From: an uncultured Luteitalea sp.
Lineage (GTDB): Bacteria; Acidobacteriota; Vicinamibacteria; Vicinamibacterales; Vicinamibacteraceae
Reading direction: 5' to 3'
Assembly: GCA_934541105.1 (NCBI GenBank)
Contig: CAKTDA010000001.1
Span: forward strand, 973,410-1,037,409
Length of the DNA stretch: 64,000 nt
The translations under genes were made by a program, and so were the position numbers. Shown here piece after piece: positions 9,668 to 18,378 of the stretch (the stretch's first letter is position 1; every line of letters starts with the position of its first letter). The notes below the pieces were generated by a model, which was not told where the DNA came from, did no database searches, and was given only the letters and a program-made list of their open reading frames with translations.

Positions 9668-9702
9668 TTCGAACTTCCGACTTTCGACTTTCGACTTTCG
9701 AT
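9668..9702. repeat. Heptanucleotide array (five units)
   Basis: Five consecutive 7-base units of the form TTYCGAC/TTTCGAC (TTCGAAC, TTCCGAC, TTTCGAC, TTTCGAC, TTTCGAT). It sits between convergent genes and touches the ATPase stop codon at 9702-9704. One of several intergenic arrays in this window with the same period but different sequence. Confidence 0.8.
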
Positions 9703-12158
9703 CATCCCCCACCCCTCCGCCACTCGAGCCGCGCCAGCGCCTCGATCGAGGCCCAGGCGAGGGCGGCGAACACGAACACAAGCGACCACAGCTGCAGCGG
9801 CAGCGCGATGCCGCCGAGCATCGTCGAGGTCACCGGCAGCAGCGACGCGCCGACCTGCACGACGACGCCGCCGACCACGGCGAGGTGCAGCCAGCGATTC
9901 GGCAGCGGCTGCATCCAGGTGTGCCGGGACGGGTATGTCAGCAGAAGCTGACCGATGGCCATGAAGTGGAACGCCGCCGCCCGGGCTGTGTCGTGCGAGT
10001 ACCCGAGCGCCGGCACGAGGCCCAGCACCAGCAGCGCGAGCAGCGCCTTGATGACGCCCGCAGACACGATGAAGTGCAGCGAGGTGCGATCGAGCAGCGG
10101 CGCGTCGGCCGGACGCGGCGGCAACTGCATCACGCCAGGCGTCCGGTCGAGCGCGAGCGCCAGTGCGGGCAGCCCGTCGGTCATGAGGTTGATCCAGAGG
10201 ATCTGCGCCGCAGTCAGCGGCACGAGCAGCGCGCCCGAGGAATCGCGCAGGCCCAGCACGAACGCCAGGACGACGCCGGCCGAGATCAGCAGCACCTCCG
10301 ACAGGTTCGTCGAGAACAGGAAGCGCAGGAACTTCTGGATGTTCTCGTAGATGCTGCGGCCTTCCTCCACCGCCTTGACGATTGTCGCGAAGTTGTCGTC
10401 GAGCAGCACGAGATCGGCGACCTCGCGGCTGACGTCCGACCCGCGCTGCCCCATCGCGACGCCGACGTCCGAGCGCTTCAGCGCCGGCGCGTCGTTCACG
10501 CCGTCTCCCGTCATGGCGACGATCCGGCCCGACCGCTGCAGCGACTCGACGATCTGCAGCTTCTGCTCGGGACGCACGCGCGCGAACACCGACACGTCGG
10601 CGAGCGTGCGCTCGAACTCCTGCGACGAAAGGCCCGCGAGCGCGTCGCCTGTCAGCGCCTCGGTGGACGGCATGCCGATCTGTCCCGCGATGGCCGACGC
10701 CGTCGCCGGATGATCGCCCGTGATCATCACGACGCGGATGCCTGCCGCCTGCGCCAGCGCCATCGCGTCGCGGACCTCGGCGCGCGGCGGATCCCAGAAC
10801 AGCGCGAGGCCGAGCAGCGTGAGGTCCTCTTCGCGCTCGCTGTCGGCTTCGGTCAGCGCCAGGACGCGGAAGCCCTCGGCGGCCCGCGCCTCGGCCCGGG
10901 CGAACCAGTCCTCGCGTTCGTCGTCTGTCAGCCGGCAGCGCGGGATCAGCACCTCCGGCGCGCCTTTCAGGAAGCTGACGACGCCGCCCTCCGACTGCAC
11001 GGTGGTGCGCGCGTACTTCCACGCGCTGTCGAAGGGTCGCGTGGAGACCACCGGATGCGCGGCGCGGATTGCCGCGGCGTCACCGCCTCGCGCGGCAACG
11101 TGCCGCAGCAGGCCGAGGTCGAGCGGGTCGCCGGCGTCGGTGTCGGGATCGGCGTCGTTGGCGAGCGTCATCGCGACGAGCGCGCGCGGCAGGTCCACGG
11201 CATCGACGTCGCGGACGTCCATCCGGTTCTCGGTGAGCGTGCCCGTCTTGTCGGTGGCAATCACGTTCACCGATCCGAGCGCCTCCACGGCCGACAGCCG
11301 GCGCACCACCGCGCGCTGCGTGGCCATGCGCTCGACGCCGAGCGACAGCGCCACGGTCAGCACCGCAGGCAGGCCTTCCGGCACCGCCGCCACCGCGAGT
11401 GCCACCGCGAAGATGATCACGTTGGGCGCATGCGACAGGCCCTCCGCGGCCACGCCGGCCACGCCGATGACGGCCGCCAGCGCGAGCACCCACACCGCAA
11501 TCTGGCGCCCGAGCCGGTTCACGCGGCGTTCGAGCGGCGTTTCCGAGGCCTCGATGTCGCCGAGCAGCGTCGCCAGCTTCCCCATCGCGCTGCTCGCGCC
11601 CGTGCGCACGACCTCCATCGTCACGCGTCCCCGAACCAGCAGCGTGCCGCTGAAGGCCTCGTCGCCCTGGCCCTTGTCCACCGGCACCGACTCGCCGGTG
11701 AGCACCGACTCGTCGAGCATCGCGCCCTGCGCGTCGCCAATCGCGCCGTCGGCCGGCACGCGGTCGCCGGCCTCGAGGCGGACGACGTCGCCAGGCACGA
11801 TGTCCTGGGTGGGAAGGTGGACGAGGTGCCCGTCGCGGAGCACCCAGGCCTGCGCGCCCGCGAGCGCCTCGAGCCGCGAGAGCGCAGCCTCCGAGCGCTG
11901 CTCCTGGTACAGGCCGAGCGCCGCGTTGAGCAGCAGGATGACGGCGATGGCCACGCTCTCGACGGGCCAGCCCTGCGCGCCCTCGTAGAGCCACACGGCG
12001 GTGTCGAAGGCAAGCGCGAACAGGAGGATGTAGATCAGCGGGCTGGCAAACTGCGCGACGAACCGCCGCCAGAACGGAGTGGGTGCGCGCGCAGGCAGGG
12101 CATTCGGGCCGACCTGCTCCAGCAGTTCGGCGGCTCGCGCACTCGTCAGTCCTGTCAT
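9702..12158 (-). CDS. P-type cation-transporting ATPase (PII/calcium-type)
   Basis: 818 residues from the ATG at 12158, picked because GGAAGGGA lies a few bases upstream; longer in-frame starts exist at 12176 and 12197. The order is standard: cation-ATPase N-terminal domain (MTGLTSARAAELLEQVG), TGES actuator motif near residue 140, PEGLP in the fourth membrane helix, phosphorylation motif DKTGTLT near residue 300, MTGDGVNDAP hinge, and six C-terminal membrane segments. PEGL with this overall layout indicates a calcium or divalent-cation pump of the PacL type, acting in the inner membrane, probably by export. It lies 49 bases downstream of the stress-protein gene on the same strand. Mg2+ or Na+ specificity cannot be excluded. 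Confidence 0.93.
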   Translation of the reverse strand: MTGLTSARAAELLEQVGPNALPARAPTPFWRRFVAQFASPLIYILLFALAFDTAVWLYEGAQGWPVESVAIAVILLLNAALGLYQEQRSEAALSRLEALAGAQAWVLRDGHLVHLPTQDIVPGDVVRLEAGDRVPADGAIGDAQGAMLDESVLTGESVPVDKGQGDEAFSGTLLVRGRVTMEVVRTGASSAMGKLATLLGDIEASETPLERRVNRLGRQIAVWVLALAAVIGVAGVAAEGLSHAPNVIIFAVALAVAAVPEGLPAVLTVALSLGVERMATQRAVVRRLSAVEALGSVNVIATDKTGTLTENRMDVRDVDAVDLPRALVAMTLANDADPDTDAGDPLDLGLLRHVAARGGDAAAIRAAHPVVSTRPFDSAWKYARTTVQSEGGVVSFLKGAPEVLIPRCRLTDDEREDWFARAEARAAEGFRVLALTEADSEREEDLTLLGLALFWDPPRAEVRDAMALAQAAGIRVVMITGDHPATASAIAGQIGMPSTEALTGDALAGLSSQEFERTLADVSVFARVRPEQKLQIVESLQRSGRIVAMTGDGVNDAPALKRSDVGVAMGQRGSDVSREVADLVLLDDNFATIVKAVEEGRSIYENIQKFLRFLFSTNLSEVLLISAGVVLAFVLGLRDSSGALLVPLTAAQILWINLMTDGLPALALALDRTPGVMQLPPRPADAPLLDRTSLHFIVSAGVIKALLALLVLGLVPALGYSHDTARAAAFHFMAIGQLLLTYPSRHTWMQPLPNRWLHLAVVGGVVVQVGASLLPVTSTMLGGIALPLQLWSLVFVFAALAWASIEALARLEWRRGGG

Positions 12159-12207
12159 CACGTCCCTTCCGGCCATCGCGATCGCTTGGCCACGCACCGC
12201 GCGAACG

Positions 12208-13116
12208 TCAGCCGCGCACCGTGAGCACCGGGCATGTGGCGCGACGCACGACGTGCTGCGTGGTCGAGCCGTACAGGAGCAGTTCGATCCCCGAGTGGCC
12301 CTGTGCGCCCATCACGATCAGGTCGGCTGGCAGCGATCGCGCCATGTCGAGGATCTCGCGCCAGGCCTTGTTGACGGCAACGGCCTCGTGCACCTCGCAT
12401 CCTGCGCCGGGCACGGCCGCCTCGGCGTGCAGCCGCTGCCTGACGTGCTCGAGCAGCTCCGTGCGGTGGGCCTGGACGGCGACGTCGGCGTAGGGCGGAA
12501 GCCCCTCCGGATCCACGTACTCGAGTGCGTGCAGCAGGGTCACCTCCCCCTCGGACCGGCGGGCGATGTCGAGCGCGATGTCGCGCGCCCGGCGGGCCGA
12601 CGCGGAGAAGTCGGTCGGACAGAGGATGCGTGCCAGGCGGATCGGCTCGGTCCCGGCCGCGCCCGGCGGTACGGTGAGCACCGGGCACGTCGCCGTCTGC
12701 AGCACCTTCTCCGTCGTGGACCCGAGGAACAGGCGCTCGAAGCCGGTGCGGCCGTGCGTGCCCAGCACGAGCAGGTCCGCACCGATTGCCGCCGCCTGTT
12801 CGAGGACGACCTGATGGGGGCGACCCGCGGCGACGAGCGCCTCGGCCGCGGTCGTCGCGCCGAGTACACGATCGATCTCGGCGCTGAGCCTGCCGACGAC
12901 CTGTGAACGGGGCGGCATCGCGAGGGCCGCCACGCCGGCACCGAGTTCGCCGGCAACCGGAACGTAGTCGCCCGGGTCCGGCGTGACGTGCAGCACGCTC
13001 AGGCGCGCACCCGTCCGCGCGGCCAGGGCCGCGGCATGCCGGAGCGCGCGCTGCGAGGTTTCCGAGAAGTCGATTGGACAGAGGACGTGCGTGAACGCCG
13101 CGGCAGCCGTCTCCAT
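12208..13116 (-). CDS. Tandem-domain universal stress protein
   Basis: 302 residues with two UspA domains. The first begins HVLCPIDFSETSQRAL (about residue 9) and ends with the nucleotide-binding loop GTHGRTGFERLFLGSTT; the second begins RILCPTDFSASARRA and ends GAQGHSGIELLLYGSTT. Both loops keep the G-x2-G-x9-G-S/T pattern of ATP-binding Usp proteins, although the second has Q for the usual second residue. The start METAAAAF (13116) removes a non-Usp extension. It is placed just ahead of a P-type ATPase, a common pairing for stress- or redox-linked ion pumps. The molecular role of Usp proteins is generally unclear, and nothing here narrows it. Confidence 0.9.
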   Translation of the reverse strand: METAAAAFTHVLCPIDFSETSQRALRHAAALAARTGARLSVLHVTPDPGDYVPVAGELGAGVAALAMPPRSQVVGRLSAEIDRVLGATTAAEALVAAGRPHQVVLEQAAAIGADLLVLGTHGRTGFERLFLGSTTEKVLQTATCPVLTVPPGAAGTEPIRLARILCPTDFSASARRARDIALDIARRSEGEVTLLHALEYVDPEGLPPYADVAVQAHRTELLEHVRQRLHAEAAVPGAGCEVHEAVAVNKAWREILDMARSLPADLIVMGAQGHSGIELLLYGSTTQHVVRRATCPVLTVRG

Positions 13117-13253
13117 TGGCCGAGTATCCCAGAAATCGATGACAGGAGTGCCTCGCGGGACCTGCGCGTCGTGGGTTGCCGGCAGCATCGCCGGGGCAGC
13201 CGCGCACGAACCACCGGATGCTGCGCGGCCGCCAATGGTAGGACCACCAGTTG

Positions 13254-13282
13254 TTGCACCTCCTCTGTACTTGAGGCATACT
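13254..13282 (+). promoter_or_regulatory. Possible promoter of TonB receptor 2 operon
   Basis: TTGCAC (13254-13259), 17-base spacer, CATACT (13277-13282). Only partly consensus-like, but correctly spaced and in the only gap ahead of the receptor operon. It would give a leader of about 120 bases before 13412. Confidence 0.3.
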
Positions 13283-13411
13283 CCGCCCGTTCAGTTCCAA
13301 CACGAATGTCGTTTCCGGGCGGCCGGCGCAGGAATGGCTCCATTCCGTCGATCGAGCCCACTGGTGCGACCACTTTCAGTTCGGCCGTCGTTGCGGGAAG
13401 GGGATTTCCGA

Positions 13412-16400
13412 ATGCGAATGCTGCTGCATCGTCACTACCAGCGTCTCGGATGGGTGGCGTTGGCACTGTCGTGCGTCCTGGGTTTCGGAGCGAGCGCAAC
13501 GGCGCAGGATCCGCGCGGCGCCATTGCCGGGCGGATCGTGGACAGCTCGGGCGGCACGATGCCTGGCACCACGGTGTCGGTGACCAACACGGCCACGGGC
13601 ACCGTGAACACCGCGGTCGCCGATGCGCAGGGACGCTATTCGATTCCCTTCATGACGCCCGGCACGTACGACATGACGGTCGAGCTCGCCGGGTTCAAGC
13701 GCGTCGAGCGCAAGGGCGTGGAAGTCCGGATCGCCGACCGGCTCGAGCTGGACTTCACGCTCGAAGTGGGCGGTCTCGAGGAGACGATCACCGTGGCGGG
13801 CGGCGCGCCGCTGCTCGAGACGCGCACGGCGTCGCAGGGCCAGGTCATCGACGAGAAGCGCATCCAGTTGATGCCGCTCTCCGACGGCAACCCGTTCACG
13901 CTCACCCGCCTGGCCGCGGGCACCGTGTACACCGGCGACCTCAAGTTCTCACGTCCCTTCGACAACGGCGGCACGTCGGCGGTCACGGCAAACGGCGCGG
14001 CGGGCGGCAACGAGTTCACCCTCGACGGATCGCCGAACATGGCCAACGGCCGCCGCGTGGCCTTCGTGCCACCGGCGGGTGCGGTGCAGGAGTTCAAGGT
14101 CGAGACCGCCACGTTCGACGCGCAGCAGGGCCACACCGCCGGCGCGACCGTCAACGTCACGATGAAGAGCGGCACGAACCAGTTCCGCGGCGATGCGTAC
14201 TACCACCATCGCGACGAGGCGCTGAGCAAGAACGACTTCTTCCTGGAGCGCGCAAACCAGGAGAAGGCCTCGATGGACTACAAGCGGTATGGGTTCACGT
14301 TCGGCGGCCCGGTGGACCTCGGCTTCTACAACGGTCGGGGCAGGACCTTCTTCTTCAGCGCCGTCGAGTGGCTCTACGACGAGTTCCCGGAACCGGGCCA
14401 GTTCACCGTGCCGACCGAGGCCCAACGCAACGGCGACTTCTCGGCGCTGCTGCCGCTCGGCATCCAGATCTACGACCCCGCGACCGCGCGCCTCGTCAAC
14501 GGGCAGGTCCGTCGGGACCCGTTCCCGGGCAACATCATTCCCGCCAACCGCATCAGCCCGGTGGCGCGCAACATCCTCGGCTACTACCCCTCGCCGAACC
14601 AGCCGGGCAACGCGCAGGGCCAGAACAACTTCCTCACGTCCAATCCCCGCGGCGACGACTTCTACTCGGTCAACTTCCGGGGCGACCATCAGTTCAGCAA
14701 CGATCACCGGTCGTTCGTGAGGTACTCGCGCAACAGCCGCCGCGAGAACCGCGGCAACTGGACGGGCGAGGTGAACGGCGTCAGGCCGACCGGCAACTTC
14801 CTGTTCAGGAAGAACGACGCGGTGACCGGCGACCACGTGTGGACGCTCAACCCCGCGACCGTCCTGAACCTGCGCGGCAGCTGGTCGCGGTTCCAGGAGC
14901 CGAGCATCCGCCAGCACCAGGGCCTCTTCGACCCGGCATCGCTCGGATTCTCGTCGGGCGCGGCGTCGCTGTTCGGCAGCGCGCGCTACTTCCCGCGCGT
15001 CGAGTTCCCGAGCGACGTGTACTCGCCCCTCGGCGACAGCCTCGCCGGCGGGACGAACTTCGAGATCGTCACGTTCCAGCCGACGGTCACCCGCTTCTTC
15101 GGGAACCACTCGGTCCGCGTCGGCTACGACTACCGCGGCTATCGCGAGGTGTCGCAACCGAGCTACCACGCGGCCGGGCGCTACGAGTTCGGACGTGATT
15201 ACACGAACGCGGGCACCGGCCTCGGCAGCGCCGCGATTGGCCAGGAGCTCGCGGCATTCCTGCTCGGTCTGCCGTCGGGCAGCGACAGCGCGATCGAGGT
15301 CACGACGGGTCGCGACACGCGCAGCAAGTACCACGGCTTCTTCGTCCAGGACGACTGGAAGGTCAACGACCGCCTGACGGTCAACCTCGGCCTGCGGTAC
15401 GAGTACGAAGGGGCGCCCACCGACGTGAACAACGCCAACGTCCGCGGCTTCGATCCCACCGCGACGCTCGACATCACGGCGGCTGCGCGCGCCAACTATG
15501 CCGCCCGCCCGATCCCCGAACTTGCCGCCAGCCAGTTCAATCCCGTCGGCGGCGTCGGGTTCGCGAGCGCCGCGAACCGCGGCTTCTGGAACGCCGACAC
15601 GAACAACTGGCAGCCACGTCTCAGCTTCGCCTACCAGTTGAACCCGAAGACCGTCCTGCGCGGCGGATGGGCGATCTACACCGTGCCGATGCTGTTCGAC
15701 TACGCGATCTTCCAGCCCGGGTTCGCGCAGTCCACGCCGCTCGTCGCGAGCAACGACAACGGGCTCACCTTCCAGGCGACCCTCGACAACCCGTATCCGG
15801 ACGGCGTGATTGCGCCGGCGGGCAACACGCGCGGTCCCAACACGTTCGTCGGCCAGAACCTCAACCGCTATACCACCGACGTCGACGCGAAGAACCCGCA
15901 AGCCATGCGGTGGGCCGTGAGCGTCCAGCGCGAGCTGCCGGGCCAGTGGGTGGTCGAAGCGGGCTATACGGGCAACCGGGGGTACGACCTGACGGTGGAG
16001 ACCGACATCAACCCGCTGCCGCGCGAGTTCCTGAGCGACAGCGAGGTCCGCGACACCGCGCATATCGCGCGGATGTCGCAACTGGTGCCCAACCCGTTTG
16101 CGGGTCTCGTGCCGGGTACCGGGCTGAACGCCACGAACGTCGCGCGGCAGCAGTTGCTCCGCCCGTACCCGCAGTTCACGCGGGTCCAGAGCCGCAACTA
16201 CGACGGCACGAGCAGCTTCCACTCGGGCCAGTTCCGGCTCGAGAAGCGGTTCGACCGTGGCTTCTCGTTCCTCACGACCTACACGGTCTCGAAGTTCGAG
16301 GAGCAGACCTTCGCGCTCAACGCCGTGGATGCGTACTCGGGCAACTACGAGAAGCGGCGCTCGGACGTGGACGTACCGCACCGCATCGTCCTCAACGGGA

Positions 16401-16942
16401 TCTGGGAGCTGCCGTTCGGCCGCGGCCGCCGGTTCGGCAACACGTGGAACCGCGCGCTCGACGCGATTGCCGGCGGCTGGAGCGTCTCGGCGATCTACCA
16501 GTGGCAGAGCGGGCGCCCGCTGACGATCGGCAACAACTACTACTACTCGGGAGACGTGAACCAGCTGACGGCCGATTACTCGGGTGACGTGAGCCAGCCC
16601 GTGTTCGACCTGAGCGGGTTCTACTTCTCGGACGTCCCCGAGGCGCAGCGTCGCAACGACGCGCGAATCAACGTCAACGGCACGCCGCAGTACCGCACGC
16701 AGCCGACGCGGCCGGCGAGCCTGCGCGGCCCGACGCTCAATTACATGGACATGTCGATCGTGAAGCGCTTCGACATCACCGAGCGCGTCCGCGCCCAGCT
16801 GCACTTCGAGATCTACAACGCGCTGAACCAGGTCTTCTACAACAACCCGAACCTGGATCCGCGCAACGCCAACTTCGGCATCGTGACGAGCCAGAACAAC
16901 GTGCCGGTCAACCTGCAGATCGGCTTCCGCCTGTTCTTCTGA
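13412..16942 (+). CDS. Oar-like TonB-dependent outer-membrane receptor 2
   Basis: 1176 residues; the ATG at 13412 (MRMLLHRHYQRLGW) opens a signal peptide ending near ASATAQ, with AAGGGG upstream. The reading frame itself is open further left, but that part overlaps the stress-protein region and is not protein-like. Domains: carboxypeptidase-regulatory domain (GAIAGRIVDSSGGTMPGTT), plug with NEFTLDGSPN and VNVTMKSGTNQFRG, long barrel ending IGFRLFF. It is a distant paralogue of the receptor at 6287. It heads the run of Gfo/Idh/MocA, flavin-reductase and MFS genes (next start 65 bases on) and so probably brings their substrate across the outer membrane. Ligand unknown. Confidence 0.93.
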   Translation: MRMLLHRHYQRLGWVALALSCVLGFGASATAQDPRGAIAGRIVDSSGGTMPGTTVSVTNTATGTVNTAVADAQGRYSIPFMTPGTYDMTVELAGFKRVERKGVEVRIADRLELDFTLEVGGLEETITVAGGAPLLETRTASQGQVIDEKRIQLMPLSDGNPFTLTRLAAGTVYTGDLKFSRPFDNGGTSAVTANGAAGGNEFTLDGSPNMANGRRVAFVPPAGAVQEFKVETATFDAQQGHTAGATVNVTMKSGTNQFRGDAYYHHRDEALSKNDFFLERANQEKASMDYKRYGFTFGGPVDLGFYNGRGRTFFFSAVEWLYDEFPEPGQFTVPTEAQRNGDFSALLPLGIQIYDPATARLVNGQVRRDPFPGNIIPANRISPVARNILGYYPSPNQPGNAQGQNNFLTSNPRGDDFYSVNFRGDHQFSNDHRSFVRYSRNSRRENRGNWTGEVNGVRPTGNFLFRKNDAVTGDHVWTLNPATVLNLRGSWSRFQEPSIRQHQGLFDPASLGFSSGAASLFGSARYFPRVEFPSDVYSPLGDSLAGGTNFEIVTFQPTVTRFFGNHSVRVGYDYRGYREVSQPSYHAAGRYEFGRDYTNAGTGLGSAAIGQELAAFLLGLPSGSDSAIEVTTGRDTRSKYHGFFVQDDWKVNDRLTVNLGLRYEYEGAPTDVNNANVRGFDPTATLDITAAARANYAARPIPELAASQFNPVGGVGFASAANRGFWNADTNNWQPRLSFAYQLNPKTVLRGGWAIYTVPMLFDYAIFQPGFAQSTPLVASNDNGLTFQATLDNPYPDGVIAPAGNTRGPNTFVGQNLNRYTTDVDAKNPQAMRWAVSVQRELPGQWVVEAGYTGNRGYDLTVETDINPLPREFLSDSEVRDTAHIARMSQLVPNPFAGLVPGTGLNATNVARQQLLRPYPQFTRVQSRNYDGTSSFHSGQFRLEKRFDRGFSFLTTYTVSKFEEQTFALNAVDAYSGNYEKRRSDVDVPHRIVLNGIWELPFGRGRRFGNTWNRALDAIAGGWSVSAIYQWQSGRPLTIGNNYYYSGDVNQLTADYSGDVSQPVFDLSGFYFSDVPEAQRRNDARINVNGTPQYRTQPTRPASLRGPTLNYMDMSIVKRFDITERVRAQLHFEIYNALNQVFYNNPNLDPRNANFGIVTSQNNVPVNLQIGFRLFF

Positions 16943-16952
16943 CCGGCAGGGC

Positions 16953-16994
16953 GCAACCTGCAGCCTGCAGCCTGCGTGCAGGCTGCAGGCTGCA
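16953..16994. repeat. Heptanucleotide repeat folded into a hairpin ahead of Gfo/Idh/MocA gene 1
   Basis: GCAACCT, GCAGCCT, GCAGCCT (16953-16973) are followed after four bases by their inverse, GCAGGCT twice (16978-16991). The 17-base arms 16959-16975 and 16978-16994 are perfectly complementary with only GT between, so some inner pairs must open. It ends a few bases before the GGAG ribosome site and ATG at 17007. It may be a terminator lacking a T-run, an mRNA-processing site or a translational hairpin. Confidence 0.75.
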
Positions 16995-17006
16995 ACTGGA
17001 GAACGC

Positions 17007-18314
17007 ATGAATCGTCGAGCGTTCCTGGCCACCACTGCGGCTACCGCGGCCGCGGCCTCCTTCTCCTCCCCGATGGCGTCCCTCGCGGCCGCGCAGCCAC
17101 GCAAGCGCCGCTACGCCATCGTCGGCACCGGCGTGCGCGGAGTCGGCATGTGGGGACGCGGCCTGCAGGGCAAGTGGGGCGACGCCATCGAGTTCGTGGG
17201 CCTCTGCGACATCAACCCGAAGCGCGCCGAACTCGCGAGGCAGGCGCTCGGCGTGTCGTGCCCGACGTTCACCGACTTCGATCGCATGGTTGCCGAGACG
17301 CGCCCCGACCTGCTCACGGTGACGACGGTGGATGCCTACCACAGCGAGTACATCGTCAAGGCGCTCGACCGCGGCATCGACGTGATCACCGAGAAGCCCA
17401 TGGTGATCGACGAGCGCCAGTGCCAGGCCGTGCTCGACGCCGAGGCGCGCAACAAGCGGAAGATCAACGTCGCGTTCAACTACCGGTTCGCGCCCAAGCA
17501 CGTGCGGATCAAGGAACTGCTGATGGCCGGCGAGATCGGGCCGGTGCGTTCGGTGGACTTCCACTGGTATCTCGACACCTCGCACGGCGCCGACTACTTC
17601 CGCCGCTGGCATCGCCTCAAGGAGAAGAGCGGCTCGCTGTGGGTCCACAAGGCGACCCACCACTTCGACCTCGTGAACTGGTGGCTCGGCGCCGACCCGG
17701 TGCGTGTGCAGGCGTTCGGCGAGTTGAAGCGGTACGGCAAGGCCGGCCCCTTCCGGTCCACCAACTGCCGGCCGTGCCCGCACAAGGGCTCGTGCGCGTT
17801 CCACTGGGACATCACGCGCGGGCGCGGCAACGCGCTCTACACGCAGGCCGAGGACGTGGACGGCTACCTGCGTGACGGCTGCGTGTTCCGCGAGGACGTC
17901 TCGTCGTGGGACACCATGACGGCGACCATCAAGTACGGCAACGACGCGATCATGTCGTACTCGCTGAACTGCTACATGCCGATCGAGGGCTACGCGCTCG
18001 CCTTCAACGGCGACAACGGCCGCCTCGAGGTCCGGGACTACGAGCGGCAGCCGTTCGAGGTGGCCGACGAGACCGAAATCTGGCTGATCAGGAACTTCGG
18101 CCAGCGCACGCGCGTGGACATCCCGAAGGCCGAGGGCGGGCACGGCGGCGGCGACGACGTGCTGCGCGAGCAGATCTTCCGCGGCGGCACGAACGTGCCC
18201 GACCACCTGCGGGTCCCCGATTCCCGGGCCGGTGCGATGTCGTGCCTCACGGGCATTGCCGCACGCCGCAGCTGCGAGGAGCAGCGGCCGGTGGACATCG
18301 CCTCGCTGCTGTAG
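17007..18314 (+). CDS. Tat-exported Gfo/Idh/MocA-family oxidoreductase 1
   Basis: 435 residues, preceded by GGAG. The N-terminus MNRRAFLATTAA is a twin-arginine signal, so the enzyme is probably exported folded with its cofactor. The Rossmann part has GTGVRGVGMWG (residues 41-51). The family lysine is in EKP (129-131), and HKATHHFD (214-221) lies where the catalytic histidines are expected. An inserted C-x2-C-x5-C-x2-H group (Cys254, Cys257, Cys263, His266) could bind a metal; this is not part of the textbook fold. It is close in sequence throughout to the next gene, implying tandem duplication. Family members oxidise or reduce sugar hydroxyls with a bound NAD(P). The substrate is unknown. 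Confidence 0.92.
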   Translation: MNRRAFLATTAATAAAASFSSPMASLAAAQPRKRRYAIVGTGVRGVGMWGRGLQGKWGDAIEFVGLCDINPKRAELARQALGVSCPTFTDFDRMVAETRPDLLTVTTVDAYHSEYIVKALDRGIDVITEKPMVIDERQCQAVLDAEARNKRKINVAFNYRFAPKHVRIKELLMAGEIGPVRSVDFHWYLDTSHGADYFRRWHRLKEKSGSLWVHKATHHFDLVNWWLGADPVRVQAFGELKRYGKAGPFRSTNCRPCPHKGSCAFHWDITRGRGNALYTQAEDVDGYLRDGCVFREDVSSWDTMTATIKYGNDAIMSYSLNCYMPIEGYALAFNGDNGRLEVRDYERQPFEVADETEIWLIRNFGQRTRVDIPKAEGGHGGGDDVLREQIFRGGTNVPDHLRVPDSRAGAMSCLTGIAARRSCEEQRPVDIASLL

Positions 18315-18378
18315 TCCGCCCCTATCAATCCTGGCGCCAACGCATTAGGCTTGGCGCGAGCCCGTTCCCTCTCCTGCC

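Noticed and set aside
9309..12224. Plus-strand open frame of about 970 codons over the P-type ATPase
   Set aside because: Shadow of the ATPase; no domain and a serine/arginine-rich composition.
9702..13116. Dedicated metal-resistance island
   Set aside because: The P-type ATPase has PEGL (calcium-type) rather than a heavy-metal CPC motif, and no metal regulator is nearby.
13949..17104. Long opposite-strand open frame (about 1050 codons) across TonB receptor 2
   Set aside because: It runs fully antisense to a well-supported receptor, is arginine-, valine- and alanine-heavy and has no recognisable motif; a by-product of high GC.
18315..18378. Terminator or promoter between Gfo/Idh/MocA genes 1 and 2
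   Set aside because: Only 64 bases, no convincing hairpin and no consensus boxes; treated as operon spacing.
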